DNA of 64,000 nucleotides, from contig NZ_JBBCGP010000001.1 of NCBI RefSeq assembly GCF_037200945.1, positions 1,114,501 through 1,178,500 on the forward strand, given 5' to 3'. Position 1 is the first letter of the stretch, and each line of letters opens with the position of its first letter. Position numbers and translations under genes: made by a program. Positions 56,788-64,000 of the stretch are shown one piece after another. Origin of the DNA: Methylovirgula sp. (lineage in GTDB: Bacteria > Pseudomonadota > Alphaproteobacteria > Rhizobiales > Beijerinckiaceae). Under the pieces are notes generated by a model. It saw only the letters and a program-made list of their open reading frames with translations. It did no database searches and was not told the origin of the DNA.

Positions 56788-58281
56788 TTACTGAACAACC
56801 TCGCCATGCAGAGCAAGATCGAGACCATCGCGTTCGACTTCGGGGCTGACCCGCAACCCGATCGTGATCTTGATCAGGAAGAGGATGATTGCCGTGACAA
56901 TCACGTCGTATGCAATGACGACGCCAACACCGATCAACTGGTTCACCACCTGGCTGGCATTGCCTTCGATCAGGCCCGGCGTGCCGCCGTACTGATTGAT
57001 GGCAAAGACGCCGGTCAGAATGGCGCCGAGCGCGCCGCCGCAGGCATGGACGCCGAAGCAGTCGAGCGCGTCGTCGTAGCCGATCCAGCCCTTCACGAAG
57101 GTCACCGTGAAGTAGCAGAAGAAGGCCACGGCGATGCCGATCCAGATCGAACCCGCCGGGCCGACGAAGCCCGAAGCCGGCGTGATCGCGACGAGACCGG
57201 CGACGGCACCCGAGCAGATGCCGACGATGGTCGGTTTGCCGCGATGCGCCCATTCGATCAACATCCAGGTCAGGCCCGCAACCGCGGTCGCGATCTGCGT
57301 CACCGTCATGGCCATACCGGCGACGACACCGGCAGAGACAGCCGAACCGGCGTTGAAGCCGAACCAGCCAACCCACAGCAACGAGGCGCCGATGAAGGTC
57401 AGGACGACATTGTGCGCCGGGCCGGTGTCATGCCGTTTGCCGAGGAACAGAGCCGTCACGAGACCGGCAACGCCGGAGTTGATGTGAACGACGGTGCCGC
57501 CGGCGTAGTCGAGCACGTGGACCCAGGCCTTCGGATTGCCGTTCGACAGCAAGCCATCCGGACCCCAGACCCAATGCGCGATCGGCGCGTAGACGAAGAT
57601 CGCCCACAACGTCATGAAGATCAGCATAGCTGAGAACTTCATGCGCTCCGCGAACGCACCGGCGATCAGGGCCGGGGTGATGATCGCGAAGGTCATCTGG
57701 AACGCCATATAGACCGTTTCCGGAATCGTCGGCGCCAGCGGGTTCGGGTTGCCTGTGTTGTTCGAGACGTCGCTCAAAATTCCTTGCAGGAAAGCGCGAC
57801 TCGTTCCGCCGATAAACGGCCCTCCGGGCGTAAACGCCAGACTGTAAGTGATGACCGCGAAGATGATCGTGATCAAGCACGTGATGGCAAAGCTGGTCAT
57901 CACCGTGTCGACGACGTTCTTCTTGCGGACCATGCCGCCGTAGAAGAGGCCGAGGCCAGGCACGGTCATCATCAGCACGAGCGCCATGGAGGTGAGCATC
58001 CAGGCCGTGTCGCCATTGTTCGGCGTACAGACGGTCAGGTGATTGGCGTCGCAAGCAGGCGGCGGCGGCGGGGTCGCCGGCGCGGGAGCCGCAGGCTTCG
58101 GAGCCGCGGCGGCGGGGGCTGCGGCCGGCGCGGGTGTTTGCGCGCGGGCACTGTCAAAGGCAGCCAGATTTACGGAAAAGAGGATGCCTAGAACCAAACC
58201 TGCAAGCGCCAGCCGTGACGGCTTTCTGCACGCTTCCCAAGCCGAGGTAAGGCCCGCCCCCAGTGACGGAATCAACTTCAT
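56788..58281 (-). CDS. amtB: Ammonium transporter AmtB
   Basis: Inner-membrane ammonium channel of 497 aa. After a long signal region, residues about 48-75 form an Ala/Pro-rich stretch, then CDANHLTVC begins the mature core with eleven membrane helices. The twin pore histidines are in GGTVVHINSG and FGVHACGG. The Ala/Pro insert between signal and core is longer than in E. coli AmtB. It is directly downstream of glnK (30 bp), the conserved nitrogen-control pair, with a good ribosome-binding site (GGAG). Confidence 0.94.
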   Translation of the reverse strand: MKLIPSLGAGLTSAWEACRKPSRLALAGLVLGILFSVNLAAFDSARAQTPAPAAAPAAAAPKPAAPAPATPPPPPACDANHLTVCTPNNGDTAWMLTSMALVLMMTVPGLGLFYGGMVRKKNVVDTVMTSFAITCLITIIFAVITYSLAFTPGGPFIGGTSRAFLQGILSDVSNNTGNPNPLAPTIPETVYMAFQMTFAIITPALIAGAFAERMKFSAMLIFMTLWAIFVYAPIAHWVWGPDGLLSNGNPKAWVHVLDYAGGTVVHINSGVAGLVTALFLGKRHDTGPAHNVVLTFIGASLLWVGWFGFNAGSAVSAGVVAGMAMTVTQIATAVAGLTWMLIEWAHRGKPTIVGICSGAVAGLVAITPASGFVGPAGSIWIGIAVAFFCYFTVTFVKGWIGYDDALDCFGVHACGGALGAILTGVFAINQYGGTPGLIEGNASQVVNQLIGVGVVIAYDVIVTAIILFLIKITIGLRVSPEVERDGLDLALHGEVVQ

Positions 58282-58311
58282 CTCGTTACTCCTGCTAATC
58301 TCGGTTGAGCA

Positions 58312-58650
58312 TTAAATGGCATCGGCGCCCTTTTCGCCGGTCCGGATACGCACGACTTCGTCGAGCGGACTGACGAAGATCTTCCCGTCGCCAATTTCGC
58401 CGGTTCGTGCCGCTGACGTGATCGCCGCGATCGTCCGATCGACGAGCTCGGCGCTGATCGCGACTTCGACTTTCAGCTTGGGAAGAAAATTCACGGCGTA
58501 TTCGGCGCCACGGTAAATTTCCGTGTGGCCCTTTTGGCGCCCATAGCCCTTGACCTCGCTCACGGTCATGCCGTGCACGCCGAGCGTTGTGAGCGCGTCT
58601 CTTACCTCGTCGAGCTTGAACGGTTTGATGATTGCCGTCACAATTTTCAT
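58312..58650 (-). CDS. glnK: Nitrogen regulatory protein P-II (GlnK)
   Basis: Trimeric P-II signal protein of 112 aa that binds ATP, ADP and 2-oxoglutarate and gates AmtB. The T-loop has the uridylylation tyrosine Tyr51 in YRGAEYAVNF, and the C-terminal region holds the nucleotide-binding GEIGDGKIFV. Pairing with amtB supports GlnK over GlnB. Start ATG at 58650. Confidence 0.95.
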   Translation of the reverse strand: MKIVTAIIKPFKLDEVRDALTTLGVHGMTVSEVKGYGRQKGHTEIYRGAEYAVNFLPKLKVEVAISAELVDRTIAAITSAARTGEIGDGKIFVSPLDEVVRIRTGEKGADAI

Positions 58651-59136
58651 TTTACCCTCCAGTGAGCGCAGCTCCGGTCCCTTACGTATCAGTCAGCAGG
58701 CTGATGCTGTTTATCTACCGCGCCACGACACGGGTGTGTCGCACCGGCGGCTGCGAAAGACTCGCTTTGTTCCTGCTGACCGATACGCGAGAATGACGCA
58801 CCGGATCGCTGCCATCGCGACCATGCCCCCCTTACTCATCACGCGGAGTGGGCGTAGACGGCCATGGTCAAGACGGCGGAAAGCAAGGCATGGGCCAGCT
58901 CGGCGAAAATCGGACGGGACCAAGAAGATTCGTTGGCCGGCACGCGTTCTGGTCGGACTTTGCAAGGCCTGAAGGACCGAACGGCGGATGATTAAGGAAT
59001 GTGGCCGGATCCGGCAGATTTTCCGGCGGCAAGACGTCGGACGTCGAGAAGACGCGGTTAAGCCCACGTTTCTTGACTTAAAAACAGGCAGACGGAGAAA
59101 AAATTGGGCGGGCCGACGGCTTGGCCGCGAAGCCGG
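58651..59136. other. glnK upstream region, no gene seen
   Basis: A 486-bp gap containing the glnK promoter region and, at its right end, the terminator of the Trm112-like gene. A 118-codon leftward open frame (58711-59067) has Arg/Ser-rich shadow-like composition and is not accepted. I could not find a convincing sigma-54 promoter. Confidence 0.6.
59098..59135 (-). terminator. Probable terminator after the Trm112-like gene
   Basis: On the minus strand a CGGCTT / AAGCCG stem (59117-59122 with 59130-59135) is followed after a GC-rich stretch by a T-run (A-run at 59098-59103 on the plus strand). Confidence 0.5.
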
Positions 59137-59349
59137 CTATTCGGTCTCGATCGGCCGGGCTTCTTCCGGCAGCATGATCGGAATGCCGTCGCGGATCGGG
59201 TAGGCGAGCTTCGCCGCGCGGGAGATCAGTTCCTGCTTCTGCACATCGTATTCGAGCGTCGTCTTGGTCAGCGGGCAGACGAGAATTTCGAGCAGCCGCG
59301 GGTCGATCCGGGTTTTCTGCGTCGTCGTGTCGGGAGTCGGCTCGCTCAT
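59137..59349 (-). CDS. Trm112-family small zinc-ribbon-like protein
   Basis: A 70-aa protein with DPRLLEILVCPLTKTTLEYD and KLAYPIRDGIPIMLPEEAR, the Trm112/YcaR signature. Eukaryotic Trm112 activates methyltransferases; the bacterial role is unclear. Only one of the usual cysteines is seen, as is common in Proteobacteria. The ATG at 59349 has GAAGG upstream; an ATG at 59364 would overlap the stop of the preceding gene by four bases. Confidence 0.88.
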   Translation of the reverse strand: MSEPTPDTTTQKTRIDPRLLEILVCPLTKTTLEYDVQKQELISRAAKLAYPIRDGIPIMLPEEARPIETE

Positions 59350-59360
59350 GGCTACGTCCT

Positions 59361-60029
59361 TCATTGCAACGGCGTGGCATCGCGGCGGCCGCGGGCGAGT
59401 TCGAACTCGGTGATCGCGACCAGAACCTCGGCGCGAATTTTGAGGCTCGGGGCTTCGAGCAGGGCCTGCTTTTCGCGCGGGCCATAAGGGCTCATCATCG
59501 AAAGCGCGTTGACGAGCGCTTCGTTCGGCGCCTCGCGGACGCTCTGCCAATCGACGGGTACGTCATTGGCTTCCGCGAATTCCCGCAAGGTCCGCAACAC
59601 GCTTTCGCGATCGACTGCATCTTCGCCCTGGCGCGGGGTGAAATCGCTATCGAAAGGCGCGAAATCGACCCGGCATTGCCGATACGGTGTGACCGTCGCG
59701 ATCTCTTCCAGGATGCGAAAGCGGGCGATGCCGGTGAGCGTGATGAGGTAGCGCCCGTCACCCGTTTCAGCAAATTGCGTGAGACGGCCGGCGCAACCGA
59801 CGGCTTGCAGCGCGGGACTCTTTTCCGCGTCCTCCACTTCGCTCTCCGGCTGGATCAGGCCGATGACGCGATGGCCCTTGATCACATCCTCGATCATCGC
59901 GAGATAGCGCGGCTCGAAAATATTGAGTGGCAATTCCCCGCGCGGCAGCAGCAAGGCGCCCGACAGCGGGAAGATGGGGATGACCTTCGGCAGATCGTCA
60001 GATCCGTCATAAGATTTATTGATGTTCAT
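59361..60029 (-). CDS. LON peptidase substrate-binding-domain protein
   Basis: A 222-aa protein consisting of the Lon N-terminal (LON-SB) domain only: IPIFPLSGALLLPRGELPLNIFEPRY at about residues 17-42, then GRLTQFAETGDGRYLITLTG and the helical end. No ATPase or protease domain is present. The role is unknown. It lies between a thioredoxin-TPR gene and the Trm112-like gene, a triplet frequent in Rhizobiales. Confidence 0.9.
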   Translation of the reverse strand: MNINKSYDGSDDLPKVIPIFPLSGALLLPRGELPLNIFEPRYLAMIEDVIKGHRVIGLIQPESEVEDAEKSPALQAVGCAGRLTQFAETGDGRYLITLTGIARFRILEEIATVTPYRQCRVDFAPFDSDFTPRQGEDAVDRESVLRTLREFAEANDVPVDWQSVREAPNEALVNALSMMSPYGPREKQALLEAPSLKIRAEVLVAITEFELARGRRDATPLQ

Positions 60030-60052
60030 GCCTCAAGCCTCGCTTCGACGGC

Positions 60053-60949
60053 TCAGGAAAATAAGAGCGTCGACAACTTCCGCCGCGCGGCGACGGTCGC
60101 CGCATCCATGTTGCCCCAAGCCTCGAAGAATTGCAGCAATTGCTTCCGCGCGGCCGCGTCATTCCAATCGCGGTCGCGTTTGATGATCGTGAGCAGAGCG
60201 TCCGCCGCCTCATCGCGCCGGCTTTGCGCATTGAGCGCAACCGCGAGGTCGAAACGCGCTTGCGGGTCGTTGGGTTCGGCCGCCACGCGACGCTCAAGTT
60301 CGCCGATTTCGCCAAGCCCAGCGGCTTGCGTGGCGTTCTCGACCGCAGCCCGCGCCGCCGCGACCGCGGGATCCTGCGCCGCTGTTTCTGGAACTTGCGC
60401 CAGGAGCTTTTTGGCGCCTTCGAGTTCGCCGATCGCGACATTGGTCTTGATCAGGCCAGCCAGCGCGGCGAGATCGCCAGAATCCTTCTCATAAAGCTCG
60501 CGGAAGATTTCCAGTGCAGCGAGCGATTCGCCGGCGGCGAGAGCCGCCTCCGCCATCGCATGAAGGTCTTCCTCCTCCGGCAGCGGTCCGGCGAGACGCT
60601 CGATGAAGCCGCGAACCTGGCTCTCCGGCAATGCGCCCATGAAACCGTCGACCGGCTGGCCGCGCTGGAACGCAATGACGGCCGGGATCGAGCGGATACC
60701 AAGCTGGCCGGCGATCTGCGGATGCTCGTCGATGTTCATCGTCACGAGCTTCACTTTGCCCTGCGCCGCCTGCACCGCCTTTTCGAGAATGGGGGTGAGC
60801 TGTTTGCAGGGTTCGCACCAGGGCGCCCAGAAATCGACGAGGACCGGGCGGTGGCCGGATTCGGTCAGAACGTCGGTCGCGAAGGTTGCCGTCGTGGTCG
60901 CGATGGCCGCGCCCGGCGATGGCTCCGTCTGTCCCAACAATTCCGCCAT
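60053..60949 (-). CDS. Thioredoxin-TPR protein (CnoX/YbbN-like)
   Basis: A 298-aa protein: an N-terminal thioredoxin domain with active site WAPWCEPCKQLTP (CEPC rather than the common CGPC), the SIPAVIAF cis-proline loop, and a C-terminal tetratricopeptide region (about residues 125-298, rich in Ala/Leu helices). This is the YbbN/CnoX layout, a holdase-type redox chaperone. Both catalytic cysteines are retained, unlike E. coli YbbN, so it may be redox active. The ATG at 60949 has GGAGAG upstream. Confidence 0.9.
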   Translation of the reverse strand: MAELLGQTEPSPGAAIATTTATFATDVLTESGHRPVLVDFWAPWCEPCKQLTPILEKAVQAAQGKVKLVTMNIDEHPQIAGQLGIRSIPAVIAFQRGQPVDGFMGALPESQVRGFIERLAGPLPEEEDLHAMAEAALAAGESLAALEIFRELYEKDSGDLAALAGLIKTNVAIGELEGAKKLLAQVPETAAQDPAVAAARAAVENATQAAGLGEIGELERRVAAEPNDPQARFDLAVALNAQSRRDEAADALLTIIKRDRDWNDAAARKQLLQFFEAWGNMDAATVAARRKLSTLLFS

Positions 60950-61129
60950 CTGCCGCTCTCCTGTATTCGCCGGTCCCGCTTCTCGCATAGATGAGCCGCG
61001 GTCAAGCCTTTCGCAACCGGGCGGTTAAGGCGGCACGCGTGGCGGCGAAAATTTTATGACGCGGGCTTGATTGCAATGGTCGAAGGTTTGCGGCATATAG
61101 CCGGGACGCTGGGCTTGCCCGGCATGGAT

Positions 61130-61204
61130 GCGGGTGTAGCTCAGGGGTAGAGCACAACCTTGCCAAGGTTGGGGTCGAGGGTTCGAATCCCTTCGCCCGC
61201 TCCA
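61130..61204 (+). tRNA. tRNA-Gly (anticodon GCC)
   Basis: Acceptor GCGGGTG pairs with CGCCCGC, the D-arm GCTCAGGGGTAGAGC and T-arm GAGGGTTCGAATCCC are canonical, and the anticodon loop CTTGCCAAG gives GCC. The 3' CCA is encoded (61202-61204). Confidence 0.97.
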
Positions 61205-61459
61205 AACATATTTCGTAAAATCAAAGCGATAAGGCGACCCTTCGGGGTCCGAACGCCGTCTCAAGGTAATGGGCGCCGACAAGGCTTTCCCGGGCGTCGC
61301 CACTGGCCGCCGAATCGACCTCTCCCCGTTCTCCCTTTTGCCAGCAGCAGGATCACGCCCTCCAGGTCCTGTCCGGGCGGCTCGCGCGATTGCGCCTCAC
61401 CTTTTGCTAGGGCTTCACGGGAAGCAAACCCCGTTGCATAGTCAAACGGGAGGGCGCCA

Positions 61460-62985
61460 ATGGATTACGATGTCATCATCGTGGGCTACGGCCCGACAGG
61501 CAAGATTCTCGCCCGGCGGCTCAGCGATGCGGGACACAGCGTCGCCATCGTAGAGCGTTGGCCCGAGGCTTATCCCCTGCCCCGGGCGGTCGCCTATCAT
61601 CATGATATCAAGCGTGTGTTCCATGCGCTCGGATTGTCTCCGCAGATCGAGGCGATTTCCCGGCCGCTGAGCCATTACATCTGGTACAACGCCGATTGGA
61701 AAGTTCTGGCCGACATCGACGAAACCGGCGAAACCCTTTCCGGCGGACGCCAGTCACTCAGCTTCAATCAACCGGATCTCGAACGGCTGCTCGAGCGCGA
61801 CCTCCGCGGCCGCCCCGGGATCGCGTTCTTCCTGCGCAACGAAGCGCAGCAGGTCGAGCAGACAATTGACGGCGCAAGCGTCGCGATCGCGCCGTTCGAT
61901 GCCCGAACTGAGGAGGCCGATCTCTCGAAGACCGAGCGGATAACGGCGAAATATATCGTCGGCTGCGATGGCGCCAACAGCCTCGTGCGCGAGGCCCTCG
62001 GCTCGACGTCCCTCGACCATGGCTTCGATGCGCGATGGCTGGTGATCGACGTTCGTCCGCACGATCCCGACAAGCTGCAGTTCCCCGATGTCCTGCAATA
62101 TTGCAACCCGGCGCGACCGATGACGATCGTTTGGGGCGGTGTCGTCAATCGCCGCTGGGAGTTCATGATCAAGCCGGACGAGGACACCGCTGAATTCGCC
62201 CAGCCTGAAAAGACCTGGGAGTTGCTCTCGCCTTGGCTAAAACCGAGCGATGGGGAACTCGTGCGGCACGCGGTTTATCGGTTTCGCTCGGTGCTCGCGC
62301 AAGGCTGGCGCAACGGGCGGCTTCTCATCGCCGGCGATGCGGCGCATCTGATGCCGCCCTTCATGGGGGAGGGTATGGGCTCGGGCATTCGCGTTCCTGG
62401 AACCTCGCCTGGAAGCTCGATCGCGTGTTGAAGGGGACTTCGAGCGATGCTCTGCTCGATGCCTACGAAGCCGAACGCGGCCCGAACGTCGACGCCTACA
62501 TTCGCGTGTCGATGGAGGTGGGCAAGATCGTCTGCGAGATTGACGCCGAAGCGGCGAAGGCGCGTGACGCGGCTTTCCTGAGCGACGGCCCACCACCGCT
62601 CGACTTTCCAGGACTCTCTGGCGGCGTGGTCGCCAAGGGTGACGGCGCGGGCTTGCTCACCCCGCATGATGAACTGGAGACGCCGCAAGGATTCCGTCGC
62701 CTTGACGATATCGTCGGCCGAAATTTTGCGTTGGTCGGCGACCTGGCTACCCTTGAGGCGCTCGACGGCCACTTGCGCGCGACAGCGGATGATCTGGGCG
62801 TCGTTCTCGTCGCGATCGGCGTCGGCGCGCACCGCGAGCAAAGCGGGCGCATCAGCGCTTGGCTCGCGAAGCATAAAGCAAAAGCTGTCCTCGTGCGCCC
62901 CGACTTCTATGCGTTCGGATTGGCGCGGGACGCAGCGCAAGCCGGGCAGCTTTTGACGGAGCTTTCAGCGAAGCTCACGCGCTGA
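61460..62985 (+). pseudogene. FAD-dependent aromatic-ring monooxygenase (MhpA-like), frameshifted
   Basis: Two overlapping frames spell one flavin monooxygenase of about 508 aa. The first (from ATG 61460) has the FAD loop VIIVGYGPTGKILARRL, CDGANSLVRE and LLIAGDAAHLMPPFMGEGMGSGIR, then goes out of frame. From about 62400 the next frame continues with NLAWKLDRVLKGTSSD and runs to 62985. The space between GIR and NLAWK is 8 bases where 9 (usually encoding DA plus one residue) are expected, so one base is missing near 62392-62400. Relatives hydroxylate 3-(3-hydroxyphenyl)propionate and similar phenols. A genuine mutation or sequencing error would look alike. Confidence 0.8.
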
Positions 62986-63025
62986 GTGTGACAGACTCGA
63001 ATCGTGTCGGATGCGCCAGCTTTGT

Positions 63026-63616
63026 TCAAAGCTGATCGAGAAGATCGAAAGCGTCATCGATATAATGCGTCAACGGATGCGCAGCGTTTTCCTGCCGCCA
63101 GTTTTCTTTCGCAAACCGAAACGCACCCATGGCCATCATGGCGGCCAAGCGTAGTGCAGGCCGGCGCTCATTTGGCCACAAATCATACATCGCCTCGGCC
63201 AAGACCTCCTCCATCCTAACGAGAAGCGCCTCTTTGCGCAGTCGAAGCGTTTCCGTCGATCGCAGGATTTGGTCTGCGAGGAGAGATTCCTTGCTCTGGT
63301 ATTTTGACGCGAGGGTGAGGAAAGTCTTCCGCGCGGCTTCGATCGGTCTTTGATCGGGCGATTGCTCCAGAAAAGTGGGCCGTAAGGCGCGTGGAGCGTC
63401 GCCGCTCTCATGCGCCAGCAACACGTCCTCTTTCGATTTTAGGTAATAGAAGAACGTGCGCCGGGATATGCCGGATGCCGCGGCGATCGCATCGAGCGTG
63501 GTCGCCTCATATCCATTTTCGATGAAGAGCTTCAGGCCGGTTTCGGCGATCCGTTCCAGCGTCAACTGGCGTTTGCGTTCGCGGAGTCCGATTGGGGGAT
63601 TCTCAAGGTCGTTCAT
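63026..63616 (-). CDS. TetR-family transcriptional repressor
   Basis: A 196-aa regulator: the N-terminal helix-turn-helix (TLDAIAAASGISRRTFFYYLKSKEDVL, about residues 40-66) is typical of TetR, followed by an all-helical ligand domain. It is divergent from an SDR gene, with two direct-repeat operators between them, and converges on the monooxygenase gene. It probably represses the SDR and itself; the inducer is unknown. Confidence 0.92.
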   Translation of the reverse strand: MNDLENPPIGLRERKRQLTLERIAETGLKLFIENGYEATTLDAIAAASGISRRTFFYYLKSKEDVLLAHESGDAPRALRPTFLEQSPDQRPIEAARKTFLTLASKYQSKESLLADQILRSTETLRLRKEALLVRMEEVLAEAMYDLWPNERRPALRLAAMMAMGAFRFAKENWRQENAAHPLTHYIDDAFDLLDQL

Positions 63617-63655
63617 TTGCGGCCCAATGTGGCTGCCAAAGAGCCACTTGCCAAG

Positions 63656-63693
63656 ATTACACTGAGTGCGATATATATAATTACACTGAGTGC
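63656..63693. promoter_or_regulatory. Tandem operator repeats for the TetR regulator
   Basis: ATTACACTGAGTGC occurs twice, at 63656-63669 and 63680-63693, 24 bp apart start to start. Each contains the palindrome CACT-G-AGTG. They lie in the TetR-SDR gap, just upstream of the SDR ribosome-binding site. Confidence 0.8.
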
Positions 63694-63711
63694 AATTTTT
63701 TGGAGCTTAGA

Positions 63712-64000
63712 ATGACATCCAAGGTTTGGTTCATCACCGGGGCATCACGTGGCTTTGGCCGTGTCTGGACGGAGGCGGCCCTGAAACGCGGCGACAGAGT
63801 CGCCGCCACCGCGCGAAATCCTGAAACGCTCGGCGAACTCGTCTCGGCTTATGGTGACGCCATCCTAGCCTTGCCGCTTGACGTGACGGATCGCGATGCC
63901 GTGTTCGTAGCCGTCGAACAAGCGCACCGGCATTTCGGACGCCTCGACGTCATTTTGAGTAATGCGGGCTACGGTTATATGGGTGCCATAGAGGAGCTGG
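63712..64000 (+). CDS. Short-chain dehydrogenase/reductase, N-terminal part (runs off the window)
   Basis: First 96 codons of a classical SDR: cofactor loop ITGASRGFGRVW and the ILSNAGYG motif are visible, and the DVTDRDAV segment binds the adenine ring. The ATG at 63712 has GGAG at good spacing. It is probably controlled by the divergent TetR through the tandem operators. The YxxxK catalytic site lies beyond the window. Confidence 0.92.
   Translation, partial: MTSKVWFITGASRGFGRVWTEAALKRGDRVAATARNPETLGELVSAYGDAILALPLDVTDRDAVFVAVEQAHRHFGRLDVILSNAGYGYMGAIEEL

Noticed and set aside
58651..58760. Sigma-54 promoter for glnK-amtB
   Set aside because: Expected on biological grounds, but no GG-N10-GC element with the flanking consensus could be found by eye.
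58711..59067. 118-codon leftward open frame upstream of glnK
   Set aside because: Composition (Arg, Ser, Cys runs) is typical of chance frames in GC-rich DNA and there is no ribosome-binding site or recognisable domain.
61460..62431. Truncated 323-aa monooxygenase as a complete protein
   Set aside because: The next frame continues the same family sequence directly, so the stop is the result of a frameshift.

Overview
The window is about 64 kb of high-GC (roughly 60-63% by eye) chromosome from an alphaproteobacterium, most likely of the Hyphomicrobiales (Rhizobiales). The evidence is the gene order parA-rsmG-mnmG-mnmE ... rho ... hemE | ppsR-maf-aroE-coaE-dnaQ | secB-fxsA-tim44-smr, CobNST-type cobalt chelatase genes, Omp25/31-like barrels, and an ftsK-lolA-xth run. 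A Beijerinckiaceae-like host is a guess from overall feel, not a demonstrated assignment. 

Layout. 1-13 kb: leftward origin-proximal cluster (parA fragment, rsmG, mnmG, mnmE, rho, three tandem outer-membrane barrel genes, hemJ, hemE) with two perfect 16-bp parS sites; two rightward genes (DUF255 thioredoxin-domain protein, acyl-CoA thioesterase) and a low-GC orphan ORF interrupt it. 12.96-13.31 kb: a 353-bp gap between hemE and ppsR that has the position and several signals (a perfect TTAA-N7-TTAA CtrA box, DnaA-like boxes, GANTC sites) of the chromosomal origin; gene direction flips here. 13.3-25 kb: rightward arm with ppsR, maf, aroE, coaE, dnaQ chained by overlapping start/stop codons, then secB/fxsA (leftward), tim44, smr, a zincin, leuD, a class III aminotransferase, a divergent LysR/aldo-keto reductase pair and rpmB. 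25-32 kb: cobT-cobS, a J-domain protein, bolA, a D,D-carboxypeptidase with a long basic tail, a CobW-family GTPase. 32-38.5 kb: a large MscS channel, then the EF-P beta-lysylation set (epmB, epmA, divergent efp) and an SDR. 38.5-41 kb: a small ORF, a TPP riboswitch and thiC. 41-43.5 kb: a visibly AT-richer accessory block carrying a DarT1-like ADP-ribosyltransferase toxin, its NADAR antitoxin and a Shedu (SduA) defence gene broken by two frameshifts. 43.8-53.7 kb: secreted hydrolase, transaldolase, a FecBCD/BtuFCD-type ABC importer, asd, small exported proteins, exonuclease III and lolA. 54-61.2 kb: ftsK, amtB-glnK, Trm112, a LON-substrate-binding-domain protein, a thioredoxin-TPR protein and tRNA-Gly(GCC). 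61.4-64 kb: a frameshifted aromatic-ring FAD monooxygenase, a TetR repressor and an SDR cut by the window end, with two direct-repeat operators between the last two.

Functionally the window is mostly core housekeeping: chromosome origin and segregation (oriC, parS, parA, ftsK), tRNA wobble modification (mnmE/mnmG), haem (hemE/hemJ), EF-P activation, nitrogen sensing (glnK-amtB) and cofactor synthesis (thiC, cobST). The clearest accessory material is the 41-43.5 kb defence block and the 61.4-64 kb catabolic block. Several imperfect palindromes of intergenic-repeat type are scattered through the gaps.
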